DNA of 64,000 nucleotides from Polynucleobacter sp. MWH-UH23A (GTDB lineage Bacteria; Pseudomonadota; Gammaproteobacteria; Burkholderiales; Burkholderiaceae), in contig NZ_CP099572.1 in NCBI RefSeq assembly GCF_040409805.1, positions 682,001 through 746,000 on the forward strand. Reading direction: 5' to 3'. Each line of letters starts with the position of its first letter. Position 1 is the stretch's first letter. The notes under the pieces are model-generated. The model saw only the letters and a program-made list of their open reading frames with translations, was not told where the DNA came from and ran no database searches. A program made the position numbers and the translations under genes. Shown in pieces: positions 18,052-26,780 of this stretch.

Positions 18052-18304
18052 TGTCGTCCTCTGGATTAGTTGTTTGAATTGTTTCGCCAAGTAAGTTCAA
18101 TTGGCGGCCATCGTTTTGCTCGGGCAGGCGACTCAAAATACGTTGCACACGTTTCTGAGCATCTTCAATCTTGCCTTCAAGTTGTGCACGACTCTGGGTT
18201 AGATTACGCACAGCATCTTGAATAAGAGATATCTTTTCAGACAAACGCTGAAGCGATGCACTCAGGTCATCGAGACTCGGGGGTAGGGAGGTTGGCTCGC
18301 TCAT
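18032..18304 (-). CDS. Small coiled-coil protein upstream of zapA
   Basis: A protein of 90 residues. Residues 8-60 form a heptad-rich helix (LDDLSASLQRLSEKISLIQDAV and onward), and the C-terminal 30 residues are polar, ending in SEPTTH. Short coiled-coil proteins encoded immediately before zapA are common in beta- and gammaproteobacteria and are usually annotated as conserved hypotheticals or ZapB-like. Overlap with zapA suggests co-translation and a role in the division ring; that role is inferred. No enzymatic motif is present. Confidence 0.78.
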   Translation of the reverse strand: MSEPTSLPPSLDDLSASLQRLSEKISLIQDAVRNLTQSRAQLEGKIEDAQKRVQRILSRLPEQNDGRQLNLLGETIQTTNPEDDSEPTTH

Positions 18305-18395
18305 ATGGGCATTGTAGCCTTAGGCTAAATTTAGGTGAAGGAAGGCTATTTACTAGCCTTCAATCAACCTTGGAGACTAAAGAATTGCAGAAAGA

Positions 18396-20546
18396 TTAGT
18401 TAAAGCTGTATTTTGCACTGATGTAGACCGATCTTGGGTCGTTGGGATAGTAATAGTAGTTTGTTGAACTTGCTCCATTAGGTTGGAAAACGCTACCGTA
18501 GCCCCCATATGTAGAGTATTGAGAGTTACCTACATTCTTAACTGTTAATCGAGCATCCCAACTCCCAATTTTATAATTAGCGTAGATATCTGCAACAGTA
18601 TAAGAAGGCATTGTAGCTAGAGAGCTGTAATTGCTGGGAGATGCATCGTAATGTTGACTGCCTACGTAATTAATTATGCCGCCTATAGACCAGTTAGGAC
18701 TTACGATGTATGTTGCACGAGCATTGAGAAGTAAATTGGGTACTTGGCCAATCGATTGACTTTGGTACGGGCCATTTGCATAAAATGCGTGCTGAATTGT
18801 TCCGCCAATACCTGCTGACAGATTTGATGTTATTGCAGAGAGGCCATTCAAAATAAGCCCATTTCTATTGATGTTGTAAATAGAATTAGTATTGAAAAAG
18901 GTTACTGGGTTGTACATGATCTCGTTTTGAGATGCAGATGTAAATAAAGATGCAGATAAATTGCTTCTAAGTACTTGCCAATTGCCACCAATTTCATATG
19001 TTTGGGCGGTTTGGGGTTTAAGAATTCCGCTGAAAGCTGAGCCTCCCCCTATGGTATTCCAGCTCCAAAACTCATCTACGTTTGGAAAGCGATAGGACTG
19101 ATTCCACTTGAGGTAAATTTTTTGCCCTTCAAGATATTTGTAGTTAAGGGCGATATCACCTGCATTTGCTGAGTAGGTTTGGTTGGAGTTAATGGACCCA
19201 CTCCAAAGATCATTTCCACCTGCGCTTGCGCTTTGTGTTTGGTACCTATACCCACCGTTAAAGTCAATCGAATTAGTTATCGGTAATTTTTCGATAAAGT
19301 AGATTGACTGGTTATAAATACTAGCATTCTGATTGCTAACCAAGGGGGCAGTCGTACCATAATTTAGGTTATAAGCAGTCACAGCCGCCTGTTGAGTCAC
19401 AGGGCTGAATGAACCACTTGAGCCCTGGTTTGCTTTATTGAATTCATATCCCAATATGCTGGTTCCATAGGCTCCAAAATTTGCTTTTATACGCGGAGTC
19501 AAGTTAAGCTGCCACCCCTGATAGTTGGTCTGAGTTGGAGATATAAAAGGATAAGGGGGAGGGCTGCTGTAATTTAAATCTACTGGAAATCCATTTGCCG
19601 ATGCTAGAGTGGAATAAAAGGGTTGATAAAAAAATGTATTTTTATTGCTATAAGACCCATCAACTTCTAAATTAAAGATGCTACTCAACTCTTTTGATAA
19701 ACCCGCTCTTACCCCAGTATTGTTGATGGTGGTACCGGCACCAATGTTCAAAAATCTTACTGATTGAGCATTCCCCTGGTTTGCTTGCCCAACAATTGCA
19801 CCTGGGTTTTGTTGGTTTGCGTAGCTATAAAAGATATCCGTATAGATATTATCTTTGCCCCCCAATGATTGGGTTAGCTTTGCATCAAAAGCATATGCGT
19901 TTGCTGCAGAGTTTGGCCTCCAGCCCCCTGTGTTTGATGTGTTTGCACTGAGTTGAAGTGTTGTTTTATCAGCTGTATTTCTAAAAATTGCATTGTTTAC
20001 AAATGTATTAAAGCTTCCATAACTAGTTGAAACCTGATTGAGATTTTTTTTGCCGCCATTGGTGATGATGTTGATTACTCCCCCTACTGCGCCATTACCG
20101 TATTGAACACTGGCGCCCCCATGTAAAATTTCAATACGATTTATAGAGTCCAGAGGTATAGATTCCCAGGAAATACTTGATGAATCTATTGGATTAATTC
20201 TTTGCCCATCTACAAGTATCAGAGTTGTATCTCTTGCAGTCGGCCCATACCCACCCATATCAATGGTGGCTCCAAGGTTTAATTGTCCGCCAGCTGTATT
20301 TCTAACATTCAATCCGCCAATTTGCGACAGAATGTCTGGGATATTAGTCGAGGTTGATTCGGCAATTTCTTCGCGAGTAATGACCTGTACGTTTGCTGGA
20401 ACCTCATTGAGATTCTCTTCAAAACGCGACCCCGAAACAATTACTGTTGATTGGGAGTTTTGTGCAAATGTATGAGTAGTGCTTATAAGTGAAAATGCGA
20501 TGCCACAGAACAAGGCAACTTTTTTCTTACTGAACTGCTGTTTCAT
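18396..20546 (-). CDS. btuB: TonB-dependent outer membrane receptor, probable cobalamin receptor
   Basis: A protein of about 716 residues. A signal peptide ends near THTFAQ; a TonB box-like STVIVSG follows, then the plug domain (about 35-170, with NVQVITREEI, GGLNVRNTAGGQLNLGATIDMGG and the RIEILHGGASVQYGNGAVGGVINIIT block), then a 22-strand barrel ending in an aromatic-rich strand. An upstream GTG at 20579 is in frame; the ATG at 20546 directly precedes a good signal peptide and is preferred. The gene lies behind a cobalamin riboswitch, which argues for import of vitamin B12 or a precursor. The symbol is assigned by that context; other btu genes are not in the window. Confidence 0.87.
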   Translation of the reverse strand: MKQQFSKKKVALFCGIAFSLISTTHTFAQNSQSTVIVSGSRFEENLNEVPANVQVITREEIAESTSTNIPDILSQIGGLNVRNTAGGQLNLGATIDMGGYGPTARDTTLILVDGQRINPIDSSSISWESIPLDSINRIEILHGGASVQYGNGAVGGVINIITNGGKKNLNQVSTSYGSFNTFVNNAIFRNTADKTTLQLSANTSNTGGWRPNSAANAYAFDAKLTQSLGGKDNIYTDIFYSYANQQNPGAIVGQANQGNAQSVRFLNIGAGTTINNTGVRAGLSKELSSIFNLEVDGSYSNKNTFFYQPFYSTLASANGFPVDLNYSSPPPYPFISPTQTNYQGWQLNLTPRIKANFGAYGTSILGYEFNKANQGSSGSFSPVTQQAAVTAYNLNYGTTAPLVSNQNASIYNQSIYFIEKLPITNSIDFNGGYRYQTQSASAGGNDLWSGSINSNQTYSANAGDIALNYKYLEGQKIYLKWNQSYRFPNVDEFWSWNTIGGGSAFSGILKPQTAQTYEIGGNWQVLRSNLSASLFTSASQNEIMYNPVTFFNTNSIYNINRNGLILNGLSAITSNLSAGIGGTIQHAFYANGPYQSQSIGQVPNLLLNARATYIVSPNWSIGGIINYVGSQHYDASPSNYSSLATMPSYTVADIYANYKIGSWDARLTVKNVGNSQYSTYGGYGSVFQPNGASSTNYYYYPNDPRSVYISAKYSFN

Positions 20547-20694
20547 TTTTAACTTTCTGTTGTCGAATACCTGGCTCACTTCCCCGTAAGCTGGGTCGAA
20601 CAGAATTTCTTGTGCAGGAGATTGGCGTCAAATAGGCGTCAAATCGCAAGATAGGGCGCTGTCATCGGCGCGCGAAGTTCCCCGTCCGCAAAAT

Positions 20695-20885
20695 TCCACC
20701 TGTCTTGGCCGGTATCCGGGCTAGTAAATCTCAGAATCTGGCCTTCCCATGCGATTGACGCGCACAGTGGCGTTTTCAGATTCCTGACCTCTTCAAGTGC
20801 TAATAAAAGAGGTATTTACTTACCGTTGCGGGGGCAGCACACGTTTGGTGTTTCCCGTTTAACCCTATTGCACTGCAATATGGCA
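20695..20885 (-). promoter_or_regulatory. Cobalamin riboswitch
   Basis: Reading the minus strand, the region contains the hallmarks of the AdoCbl riboswitch in order: a GGGAAAC element, GCCCCCGCAACGGTAAG (20819-20835), the GCCACTG motif (20765-20771), the GGGAAGG motif (20742-20748), and the closing AGCCCGGATACCGGCC segment (about 20705-20725). It stands about 150 bases before the receptor start. The remaining leader to the start codon has no gene and probably holds the expression platform; I did not identify a clear terminator there. Cobalamin binding should reduce receptor synthesis. Confidence 0.93.
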
Positions 20886-20987
20886 CCACGACCCCGCAAT
20901 TCTAGCTTATCTCGCTGAGGTTTTAGGGTGAAACAACCGCTTTTTTTTACAAAAAAGCCTACAATATGGGTCTAGGATGAAGGATTC

Positions 20988-21605
20988 ATGACCGCATTAG
21001 ATAAGCACCCCGAAAAAAACCTGATTCGTCTTCAGTTGAGCCAAAACTGTGTGCTCAACAGCTTGGATTCAGCTGCAATGGCAGATTTGGAGCGCCATTT
21101 AGAAATTTCAGACCTTAAAAAATCCGAGATCTTGCTCCATCAGGGTGACTATCAAATGGAGCAGTACTTCGTACTTGATGGAATCCTCAAGCGCATTGTT
21201 TCAAGCGCAGAAGCCAAAGAGATGATTTTGCGTTTTTCCATCGAAAAGGATATTGAGACTAGTTACGCTGCATGGCGCCTCAAGACCGCTGCCCCATATA
21301 GCATTGCTAGCGTGACGAAAGCCCGTGTAGCTCGTATGCCCCTTAAAAAGTGGGCAGAGTTTTTGGAAGAACATAAGTCACTTAAAGAAAGCTTCGAGTT
21401 TGAAGTGATGCGCTTAATGAGTGAGATCATGGCTCATACTATTACCTTGCATATGCTTGATGCTCCAGGTCGGGTAGAGCGCTTTTTACGCAAGTACGAG
21501 GACCTCTTTGAGCTTCTTCCCAAGAAAGAGCTGGCCGCTTATTTAAACCTCTCCCCAGAGACCTTGAGTCGCCTCAAAACCAAGCATAAAGAGCTCTTTA
21601 TTTAA
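20988..21605 (+). CDS. Crp/Fnr family transcriptional regulator
   Basis: A protein of 205 residues. The N-terminal cyclic-nucleotide-binding-like beta roll (about 20-120) contains LLHQGDYQMEQYFVLDGILKR. A dimerisation helix follows, and the C-terminal winged HTH has ELAAYLNLSPETLSRLKTKHK. The recognition helix keeps the E-T-x-S-R pattern of FNR/FixK/DNR proteins, which read TTGA half sites. Only one cysteine (residue 21) is present, so it cannot hold an FNR-type 4Fe-4S cluster, and the effector is unknown. It is divergent from the receptor gene and directly upstream of oxc, whose leader has a matching palindrome. Confidence 0.88.
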   Translation: MTALDKHPEKNLIRLQLSQNCVLNSLDSAAMADLERHLEISDLKKSEILLHQGDYQMEQYFVLDGILKRIVSSAEAKEMILRFSIEKDIETSYAAWRLKTAAPYSIASVTKARVARMPLKKWAEFLEEHKSLKESFEFEVMRLMSEIMAHTITLHMLDAPGRVERFLRKYEDLFELLPKKELAAYLNLSPETLSRLKTKHKELFI

Positions 21606-21656
21606 TTAAACCTTTTGGAAGGGTTAACCCCTTTAGGATCAAGGATTTGGGGGGAA

Positions 21657-21672
21657 ATTGACCGAAGTCAAT
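21657..21672. promoter_or_regulatory. FNR/FixK-like box before oxc
   Basis: ATTGAC-CGAA-GTCAAT is a perfect inverted repeat (6-base arms, 4-base spacer) matching the TTGA-N6-TCAA pattern recognised by FNR/FixK/DNR-type proteins. It lies 52 bases after the stop codon of the Crp/Fnr gene and about 150 bases before the oxc ATG. The regulator immediately upstream carries the matching recognition helix, so it is the likely binder. Another Crp/Fnr protein of the cell could also use it. Confidence 0.62.
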
Positions 21673-21821
21673 GATGATCTAGACCCTCAAGCCTAATATT
21701 CACTTCAGCCTAAGCGGGTCCAAAACCCGTTGTGCGATTAATAACTTTATTGGAGACCGTAGCGAAAGCTAAATTGCCTTAATGAATATTGAGGCTACAC
21801 CTGCAATTCACATACATAACT

Positions 21822-23531
21822 ATGACAACAGATAATCAAAACACCCAGTTAACAGACGGCTTTCACCTCGTTATCGATGCGTTGAAAGCGAATGACCTTA
21901 ATACTATTTTCGGTCTTGTTGGTATTCCGATTACTGACCTTTGCCGTTTGGCTCAGGCAGAAGGATTGCGTTTCATCGGTTTCCGTCATGAGCAACACGC
22001 AGGTAACGCTGCAGCGATTGCAGGTTACATGACACAAAAGCCTGGTATCTGCATGACTGTTTCTGCTCCAGGTTTCTTGAATGGTTTGACTGCATTGGCA
22101 AATGCTACTGTGAACTGCTTCCCAATGATTTTGATTTCTGGTTCAAGCGAACGTGAAATCGTTGACTTACAACAGGGTGACTACGAAGAGATGGATCAGC
22201 TCAATGCTGCTAAGCCATACTGTAAAGCTGCTTACCGTATTAATCACATTGAGGATATTGGTATCGGTTTTGCTCGTGCGATTCGTGCTGCTGTATCTGG
22301 CCGTCCAGGCGGTGTCTATTTAGACTTGCCAGCGCAGTTGTTGTCTCAAACAATGCCTGCTGATGAAGCCAAGAAAACTATCTTCAAAGTGATCGATCCA
22401 GTTCCACGTCAAATTCCAGCTGCAGATGCAGTTGCTCGTGCTTTAGATGTGCTCAAAGGTGCTAAGCGCCCATTGATTCTCTTGGGTAAAGGCGCTGCTT
22501 ATGCTCAGGCTGATAAAGAGATCCGTGATTTGATCGAAAAATCAGGTATTCCTTACTTGCCAATGTCGATGGCAAAAGGTTTGTTGCCAGACAACCATCC
22601 ACAGTCTGCTTCTGCAGCACGTTCATTTGTATTGGCCGAAGCTGATGCAGTTATGTTGGTTGGTGCGCGTTTGAACTGGTTACTTGCCCATGGTAAGGGT
22701 AAGACATGGGGTAAAGATCCTAAGAAATTTATCCAGATCGATATTCAAGCAAACGAAGTCGATAGCAACGTGCAAATCGCCGCACCATTGATTGGTGATG
22801 TAGGTTCATGCGTCAGCGAACTCTTGAAGGGAATTGCTTCAGTACCGAAGCCAAGTGCTGAGTGGATCAATGCCATCAATGAGAAAAAAGAAAAAAATAT
22901 GGCGAAGATGGCTGAGACTTTGAATAAAGAAGCCAATCCTATGAACTTCCATGGCGCATTACGTGTGATTCGTGATGTGATCAAGAAGAACCCAGACGTG
23001 AACTTAGTGAACGAAGGTGCAAATACTTTGGATTACTGCCGTGCGATCGTGGATATGTACAAGCCACGTAAGCGTTTTGACTCTGGTACTTGGGGCATTA
23101 TGGGTATCGGCATGGGCTACTCCATCGGTGCTGCTGTTATCAGCGGTTTACCAACAGTTGCGGTTGAAGGTGACAGCGCATTCGGTTTCAGCGGCATGGA
23201 GCTCGAGACTATTTGTCGCTACAACTTGCCAGTAACCACAGTTGTATTTAACAACAATGGTGTGTATCGCGGTACTGACAAGAATCCAACTGGTGGCGCA
23301 GATGTTGCCCCAACAGTATTTGTTAAAGATGCTCGTTACGACAAGATGATCGAAGCATTTGGTGGTGTTGGCTACTATGTAACTACTCCAGCAGAATTAG
23401 AAGCAGCATTAACAGAAGCAATTGCTGCCGGTAAACCAGCCCTCATCAATGCTGTTATTGATGAAACTGCAGGTACTGAAAGTGGACGTTTAACAAACTT
23501 AAACCCATCGACAGCAGCTGCTAAGAATTAA
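21822..23531 (+). CDS. oxc: Oxalyl-CoA decarboxylase
   Basis: A thiamine diphosphate enzyme of 569 residues that decarboxylates oxalyl-CoA to formyl-CoA. The N-terminal Pyr domain has [10 protein letters not shown] and [16 protein letters not shown] with the catalytic glutamate. The C-terminal PP domain has [15 protein letters not shown] leading to [11 protein letters not shown], the GDS...NN cofactor motif. Length and sequence match Oxalobacter and E. coli YfdU proteins. An in-frame TTG at 21789 is rejected in favour of the ATG at 21822, where homology begins. The gene is followed by frc 72 bases later; the two enzymes form the oxalate cycle. Confidence 0.96.
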   Translation: MTTDNQNTQLTDGFHLVIDALKANDLNTIFGLVGIPITDLCRLAQAEGLRFIGFRHEQHAGNAAAIAGYMTQKPGICMTVSAPGFLNGLTALANATVNCFPMILISGSSEREIVDLQQGDYEEMDQLNAAKPYCKAAYRINHIEDIGIGFARAIRAAVSGRPGGVYLDLPAQLLSQTMPADEAKKTIFKVIDPVPRQIPAADAVARALDVLKGAKRPLILLGKGAAYAQADKEIRDLIEKSGIPYLPMSMAKGLLPDNHPQSASAARSFVLAEADAVMLVGARLNWLLAHGKGKTWGKDPKKFIQIDIQANEVDSNVQIAAPLIGDVGSCVSELLKGIASVPKPSAEWINAINEKKEKNMAKMAETLNKEANPMNFHGALRVIRDVIKKNPDVNLVNEGANTLDYCRAIVDMYKPRKRFDSGTWGIMGIGMGYSIGAAVISGLPTVAVEGDSAFGFSGMELETICRYNLPVTTVVFNNNGVYRGTDKNPTGGADVAPTVFVKDARYDKMIEAFGGVGYYVTTPAELEAALTEAIAAGKPALINAVIDETAGTESGRLTNLNPSTAAAKN

Positions 23532-23603
23532 TAGCGGTAATAAAAAGTTAATATTTTTAGACTAAATTTGCAGCAAACAAGAAATACTTAAGGAGAAAGA
23601 AGC

Positions 23604-24854
23604 ATGACTAAACCATTAGACGGCATTCGCATTATTGACTTTACACACGTACAAGCAGGTCCTGCCTGTACTCAGTTGTTAGGCTTTTATGGCGCAGACG
23701 TGATTAAAGTAGAGCGTCCAGGCGCAGGCGATGTAACCCGCAGTCAGTTGCGCGATATCCCAGGCGCTGATGCTTTGTATTTCACAATGCTCAACGGTAA
23801 TAAGCGCTCTTTGACGCTTGATACAAAGACTCCAGAGGGTAAAGAAGTATTGGAGAAAATGATCAAGGTTTCTGACGTGATGGTTGAGAACTTTGGTCCA
23901 GGCGCCCTAGATCGCATGGGCTTTTCTTGGAAGCGTATTCAAGAACTAAATCCAAAAATGATCTTGGCTTCTGTGAAGGGCTTTAGCGATGGCCACTCTT
24001 ATGAAGATTTGAAGGTATACGAGAACGTAGCTCAGTGTGCTGGTGGCGCCGCTTCTACAACCGGCTTCTGGGATGGTCCTCCTACTGTTTCTGCTGCCGC
24101 CTTGGGTGACTCCAATACTGGTATGCACTTGGCAATTGGTATTTTGACTGCATTGATGCAACGTCAAAAGACTGGCAAAGGTCAAAAAGTATCTTGCTCA
24201 ATGCAAGATGCTGTATTGAACTTGTGCCGCGTGAAGTTGCGCGATCAACAACGTTTGGACAAGGTTGGTTACTTGGAAGAGTACCCACAGTATCCACACG
24301 GTTCATTCTCTGATGTAGTCCCACGTGGCGGTAACGCTGGTGGTGGCGGTCAACCAGGTTGGGTGTTGAAGTGTAAAGGTTGGGAAACTGATCCAAACGC
24401 TTATATCTACTTCACTATTCAAGGTCACGCTTGGGAGCCAATTACCAAGGCTTTAGGCAAACCAGAGTGGGCAACAGATCCTGCATACATGACTGCTGAG
24501 GCTCGTCAAGATAAGATTTTTGACATCTTCGCAACGATTGAAGATTGGCTCAAAGACAAGACTAAATATGAAGCAGTGGATATTCTCCGTAAGTTCGATA
24601 TTCCATGCGCTCCAGTTCTCTCTATGAAAGAATTGGCTGAATCACCAGACTTGCGTAAGAGTGGTTCGATCGTTGAGGTTGACCACAAAGTACGTGGTAA
24701 GTACTTGACTATCGGTAGCCCAATCAAGTTCTCTGATTTGCAAATCGAAGTCAAGCCATCTCCTGTATTGGGTGAGCACACTGATGAAGTGTTGTCTGAT
24801 CTTGGCTACAGTGCTGATGACATCGCTAAATTGCATGCAGCAAAAGCAGTTTAA
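23604..24854 (+). CDS. frc: Formyl-CoA:oxalate CoA-transferase
   Basis: A class III CoA-transferase of 416 residues that moves CoA from formyl-CoA to oxalate, releasing formate and regenerating oxalyl-CoA for Oxc. It starts [24 protein letters not shown]. The catalytic aspartate is in [13 protein letters not shown] (about residue 168), and the glycine loop [11 protein letters not shown] that closes over the intermediate is complete (about 244-254). AGGAGA stands before the ATG. It is slightly shorter than the Oxalobacter enzyme (428), missing an insertion ahead of the glycine loop. A hairpin terminator follows, so oxc-frc is one unit. Confidence 0.96.
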   Translation: MTKPLDGIRIIDFTHVQAGPACTQLLGFYGADVIKVERPGAGDVTRSQLRDIPGADALYFTMLNGNKRSLTLDTKTPEGKEVLEKMIKVSDVMVENFGPGALDRMGFSWKRIQELNPKMILASVKGFSDGHSYEDLKVYENVAQCAGGAASTTGFWDGPPTVSAAALGDSNTGMHLAIGILTALMQRQKTGKGQKVSCSMQDAVLNLCRVKLRDQQRLDKVGYLEEYPQYPHGSFSDVVPRGGNAGGGGQPGWVLKCKGWETDPNAYIYFTIQGHAWEPITKALGKPEWATDPAYMTAEARQDKIFDIFATIEDWLKDKTKYEAVDILRKFDIPCAPVLSMKELAESPDLRKSGSIVEVDHKVRGKYLTIGSPIKFSDLQIEVKPSPVLGEHTDEVLSDLGYSADDIAKLHAAKAV

Positions 24855-24885
24855 TAAGAACCATCTATAAATTGCAGTATCTCTT

Positions 24886-24911
24886 AGGCGCTCCTCGTGA
24901 GCGCCTTTTTA
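24886..24911 (+). terminator. Rho-independent terminator after frc
   Basis: AGGCGCTC (24886-24893) and GAGCGCCT (24899-24906) pair perfectly around a five-base loop and are followed by a T run. It ends the oxc-frc transcript and separates it from the PAS gene. Confidence 0.85.
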
Positions 24912-24974
24912 TTACTTATCAATCTTAGAAGAAATACTTCTGCAGACATTTGTAAATCGCTTTAGACTGAGATT

Positions 24975-25403
24975 ATGAAAACCAGTGTTGATTTACACCA
25001 GTTGGTGGAGTGTGTTGGCGATGCGATTATCGTGTCAGACGCCAATGAAAAAATTGTCTTGTGGAATCCATCCGCAACCCGAATCTTTGGTTATACCGAA
25101 GAAGAGGCTTTGGGCCAAACCTTAGATTTGATTGTTCCAGAGCGCCAGCGTCAACGACATAGCGAGGGCTACAGTAAGTCTATGAAGACAGGCACAACTC
25201 GTTACGGCACTTCTTTGTTAAAAGTTCCCGCTAAGCATAAAGATGGGAGCACTCTATCGATTGCTTTCACTGTTGGTATGCTGTTTGACGATAATCATCA
25301 GGCTAACGGTGTGGCAGCCATCATTCGGGATGAGACCGTTCGGTTTGCCGAGGAAAGGGCGCTTAAAAAGCGCATTTCAGATCTGGAAAACCCACCAGCT
25401 TAG
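24975..25403 (+). CDS. Stand-alone PAS domain protein
   Basis: A protein of 142 residues made almost entirely of one PAS domain (about 5-125), with the S-box features VGDAIIVSDANEKIVLWNPSATRIFGYTEEEALGQ and a C-terminal helix that could be a short coiled coil. There is no kinase, GGDEF or DNA-binding domain, so it must signal through a partner. A histidine in RQRHSEGY lies where FixL proteins place the heme ligand, but this position is histidine in many non-heme PAS domains and the FixL distal arginine is not obvious. Its place between the two frc units suggests a role in oxalate or formate sensing, which is unproven. Confidence 0.82.
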   Translation: MKTSVDLHQLVECVGDAIIVSDANEKIVLWNPSATRIFGYTEEEALGQTLDLIVPERQRQRHSEGYSKSMKTGTTRYGTSLLKVPAKHKDGSTLSIAFTVGMLFDDNHQANGVAAIIRDETVRFAEERALKKRISDLENPPA

Positions 25404-25531
25404 ATGCCTGTAGCCCCAGCGGGCTCTGCTCGCAGAATGTGCTTAAAAATTAGGCACGTTCCGTTTTCCTTTGGCCCCCACTGGTAAAATTGCCCTAATT
25501 CAAAATTTTCATTCTTATTAGGACTTAAACC

Positions 25532-26779
25532 ATGGCAAAAGCACTAGAAGGGGTCAAAATCCTCGACTTTACGCACGTTCAATCTGGGCCAACTTGTACG
25601 CAGTTGTTGGCTTGGTTTGGCGCGGATGTAATCAAAGTAGAAAAGTCTGGCGAAGGGGATGCGACTCGCGGTCAATTGCGCGATATCCCTGATGCGGATA
25701 GTTTGTATTTCACGATGCTGAACCATAACAAGCGTTCAATCACCGTAAATACAAAAACCCAAAAGGGTAAAGAAATTCTGGAGCGCCTCATTAAAGAGTG
25801 CGATGTATTAGTAGAAAACTTTGCGCCAGGCGCCCTGGATCGCATGGGCTTTACTTGGGAGCGTATTCAGGAACTTAATCCAATGATGATCATGGCTTCA
25901 GTAAAAGGCTTTGGTCCTGGTCCTTACGAGGATTGCAAAGTGTATGAGAACGTTGCACAGTGCGCAGGTGGTTCTGCATCCACAACTGGCTTTGACGATG
26001 GTCCCCCCATGGTAACTGGCGCACAAATTGGTGATAGCGGCACTGGTTTGCATTTGGCTTTAGGCATTGTTACTGCCTTGTATCAACGCACTCATTCTGG
26101 CCGTGGTCAGAAGGTATTGGCAGCAATGCAAGATGCGGTATTGAATTTGTGCCGTGTGAAGTTGCGAGACCAGCAGCGCTTAGAGCGCAATGGCTTGATG
26201 CAAGAGTACCCGCAGTTCCCTAACGGCGAGTTTGGTGACTCTGTACCCCGCGCTGGTAATGCCTCTGGTGGTGGTCAGCCTGGCTGGATTGTGAAGTGCA
26301 AAGGCTGGGAAAAAGATCCCAACGCGTATATGTATGTGATTGTTCAAGCCCCAGTATGGGAAGCGATTTGCAAAGTAATTGGTCGCGAAGATTGGATTAC
26401 CGATGTACGCTTTGCGTCGCCAATGGCTCGCTTGCCACACCTCATGGAGATTTTTGCTGAGATCGAAAGGTGGACAATGACGATGACTAAGTTTGAAGTT
26501 ATGGACATCTTGAACAAGTATGACATTCCATGTGGTCCAATTTTGTCAATGAAAGAAATTGCGGAAGAGCCGGCTTTGCGCGCTACTGGAACGGTGGTGG
26601 AAGTTGATCATCCGATTCGTGGAAAGTATTTGACAGTAGGCAATCCAATCAAAATGTCTGATAGCCCAACAGAGGTGACACGTTCACCATTGCTTGGTGA
26701 GCACACCGACGAGATTCTTAGTGAGCTTGGATACACTACAGATGATTTGATTGCTCTTCGTCACGACAAGGTGATCTAA
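25532..26779 (+). CDS. Second frc-like class III CoA-transferase
   Basis: A protein of 415 residues closely related to the first Frc throughout, with the catalytic aspartate kept in [13 protein letters not shown]. Differences fall near the active site: the conserved TGFWDGPP is TGFDDGPP here, and the glycine loop reads [11 protein letters not shown] with a serine replacing the first loop glycine. It may therefore accept another acyl-CoA donor or acid (compare the E. coli YfdW/YfdE pair), or simply be a second formyl-CoA transferase. The start ATG follows a separate leader, and the next gene begins one base after its stop codon. Confidence 0.92.
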   Translation: MAKALEGVKILDFTHVQSGPTCTQLLAWFGADVIKVEKSGEGDATRGQLRDIPDADSLYFTMLNHNKRSITVNTKTQKGKEILERLIKECDVLVENFAPGALDRMGFTWERIQELNPMMIMASVKGFGPGPYEDCKVYENVAQCAGGSASTTGFDDGPPMVTGAQIGDSGTGLHLALGIVTALYQRTHSGRGQKVLAAMQDAVLNLCRVKLRDQQRLERNGLMQEYPQFPNGEFGDSVPRAGNASGGGQPGWIVKCKGWEKDPNAYMYVIVQAPVWEAICKVIGREDWITDVRFASPMARLPHLMEIFAEIERWTMTMTKFEVMDILNKYDIPCGPILSMKEIAEEPALRATGTVVEVDHPIRGKYLTVGNPIKMSDSPTEVTRSPLLGEHTDEILSELGYTTDDLIALRHDKVI

Positions 26780-26780
26780 G

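Noticed and set aside
21617..21632. Palindrome AAGGGTTAACCCCTT after the Crp/Fnr gene as a terminator
   Set aside because: The stem is short with no loop allowance and no T run follows; the FNR-like box nearby is the better-supported element.
25430..25475. Imperfect hairpin GAATGTGC...GCACGTTC after the PAS gene
   Set aside because: One mismatch, a long loop and a weak T run; possible terminator but not strong enough to list.
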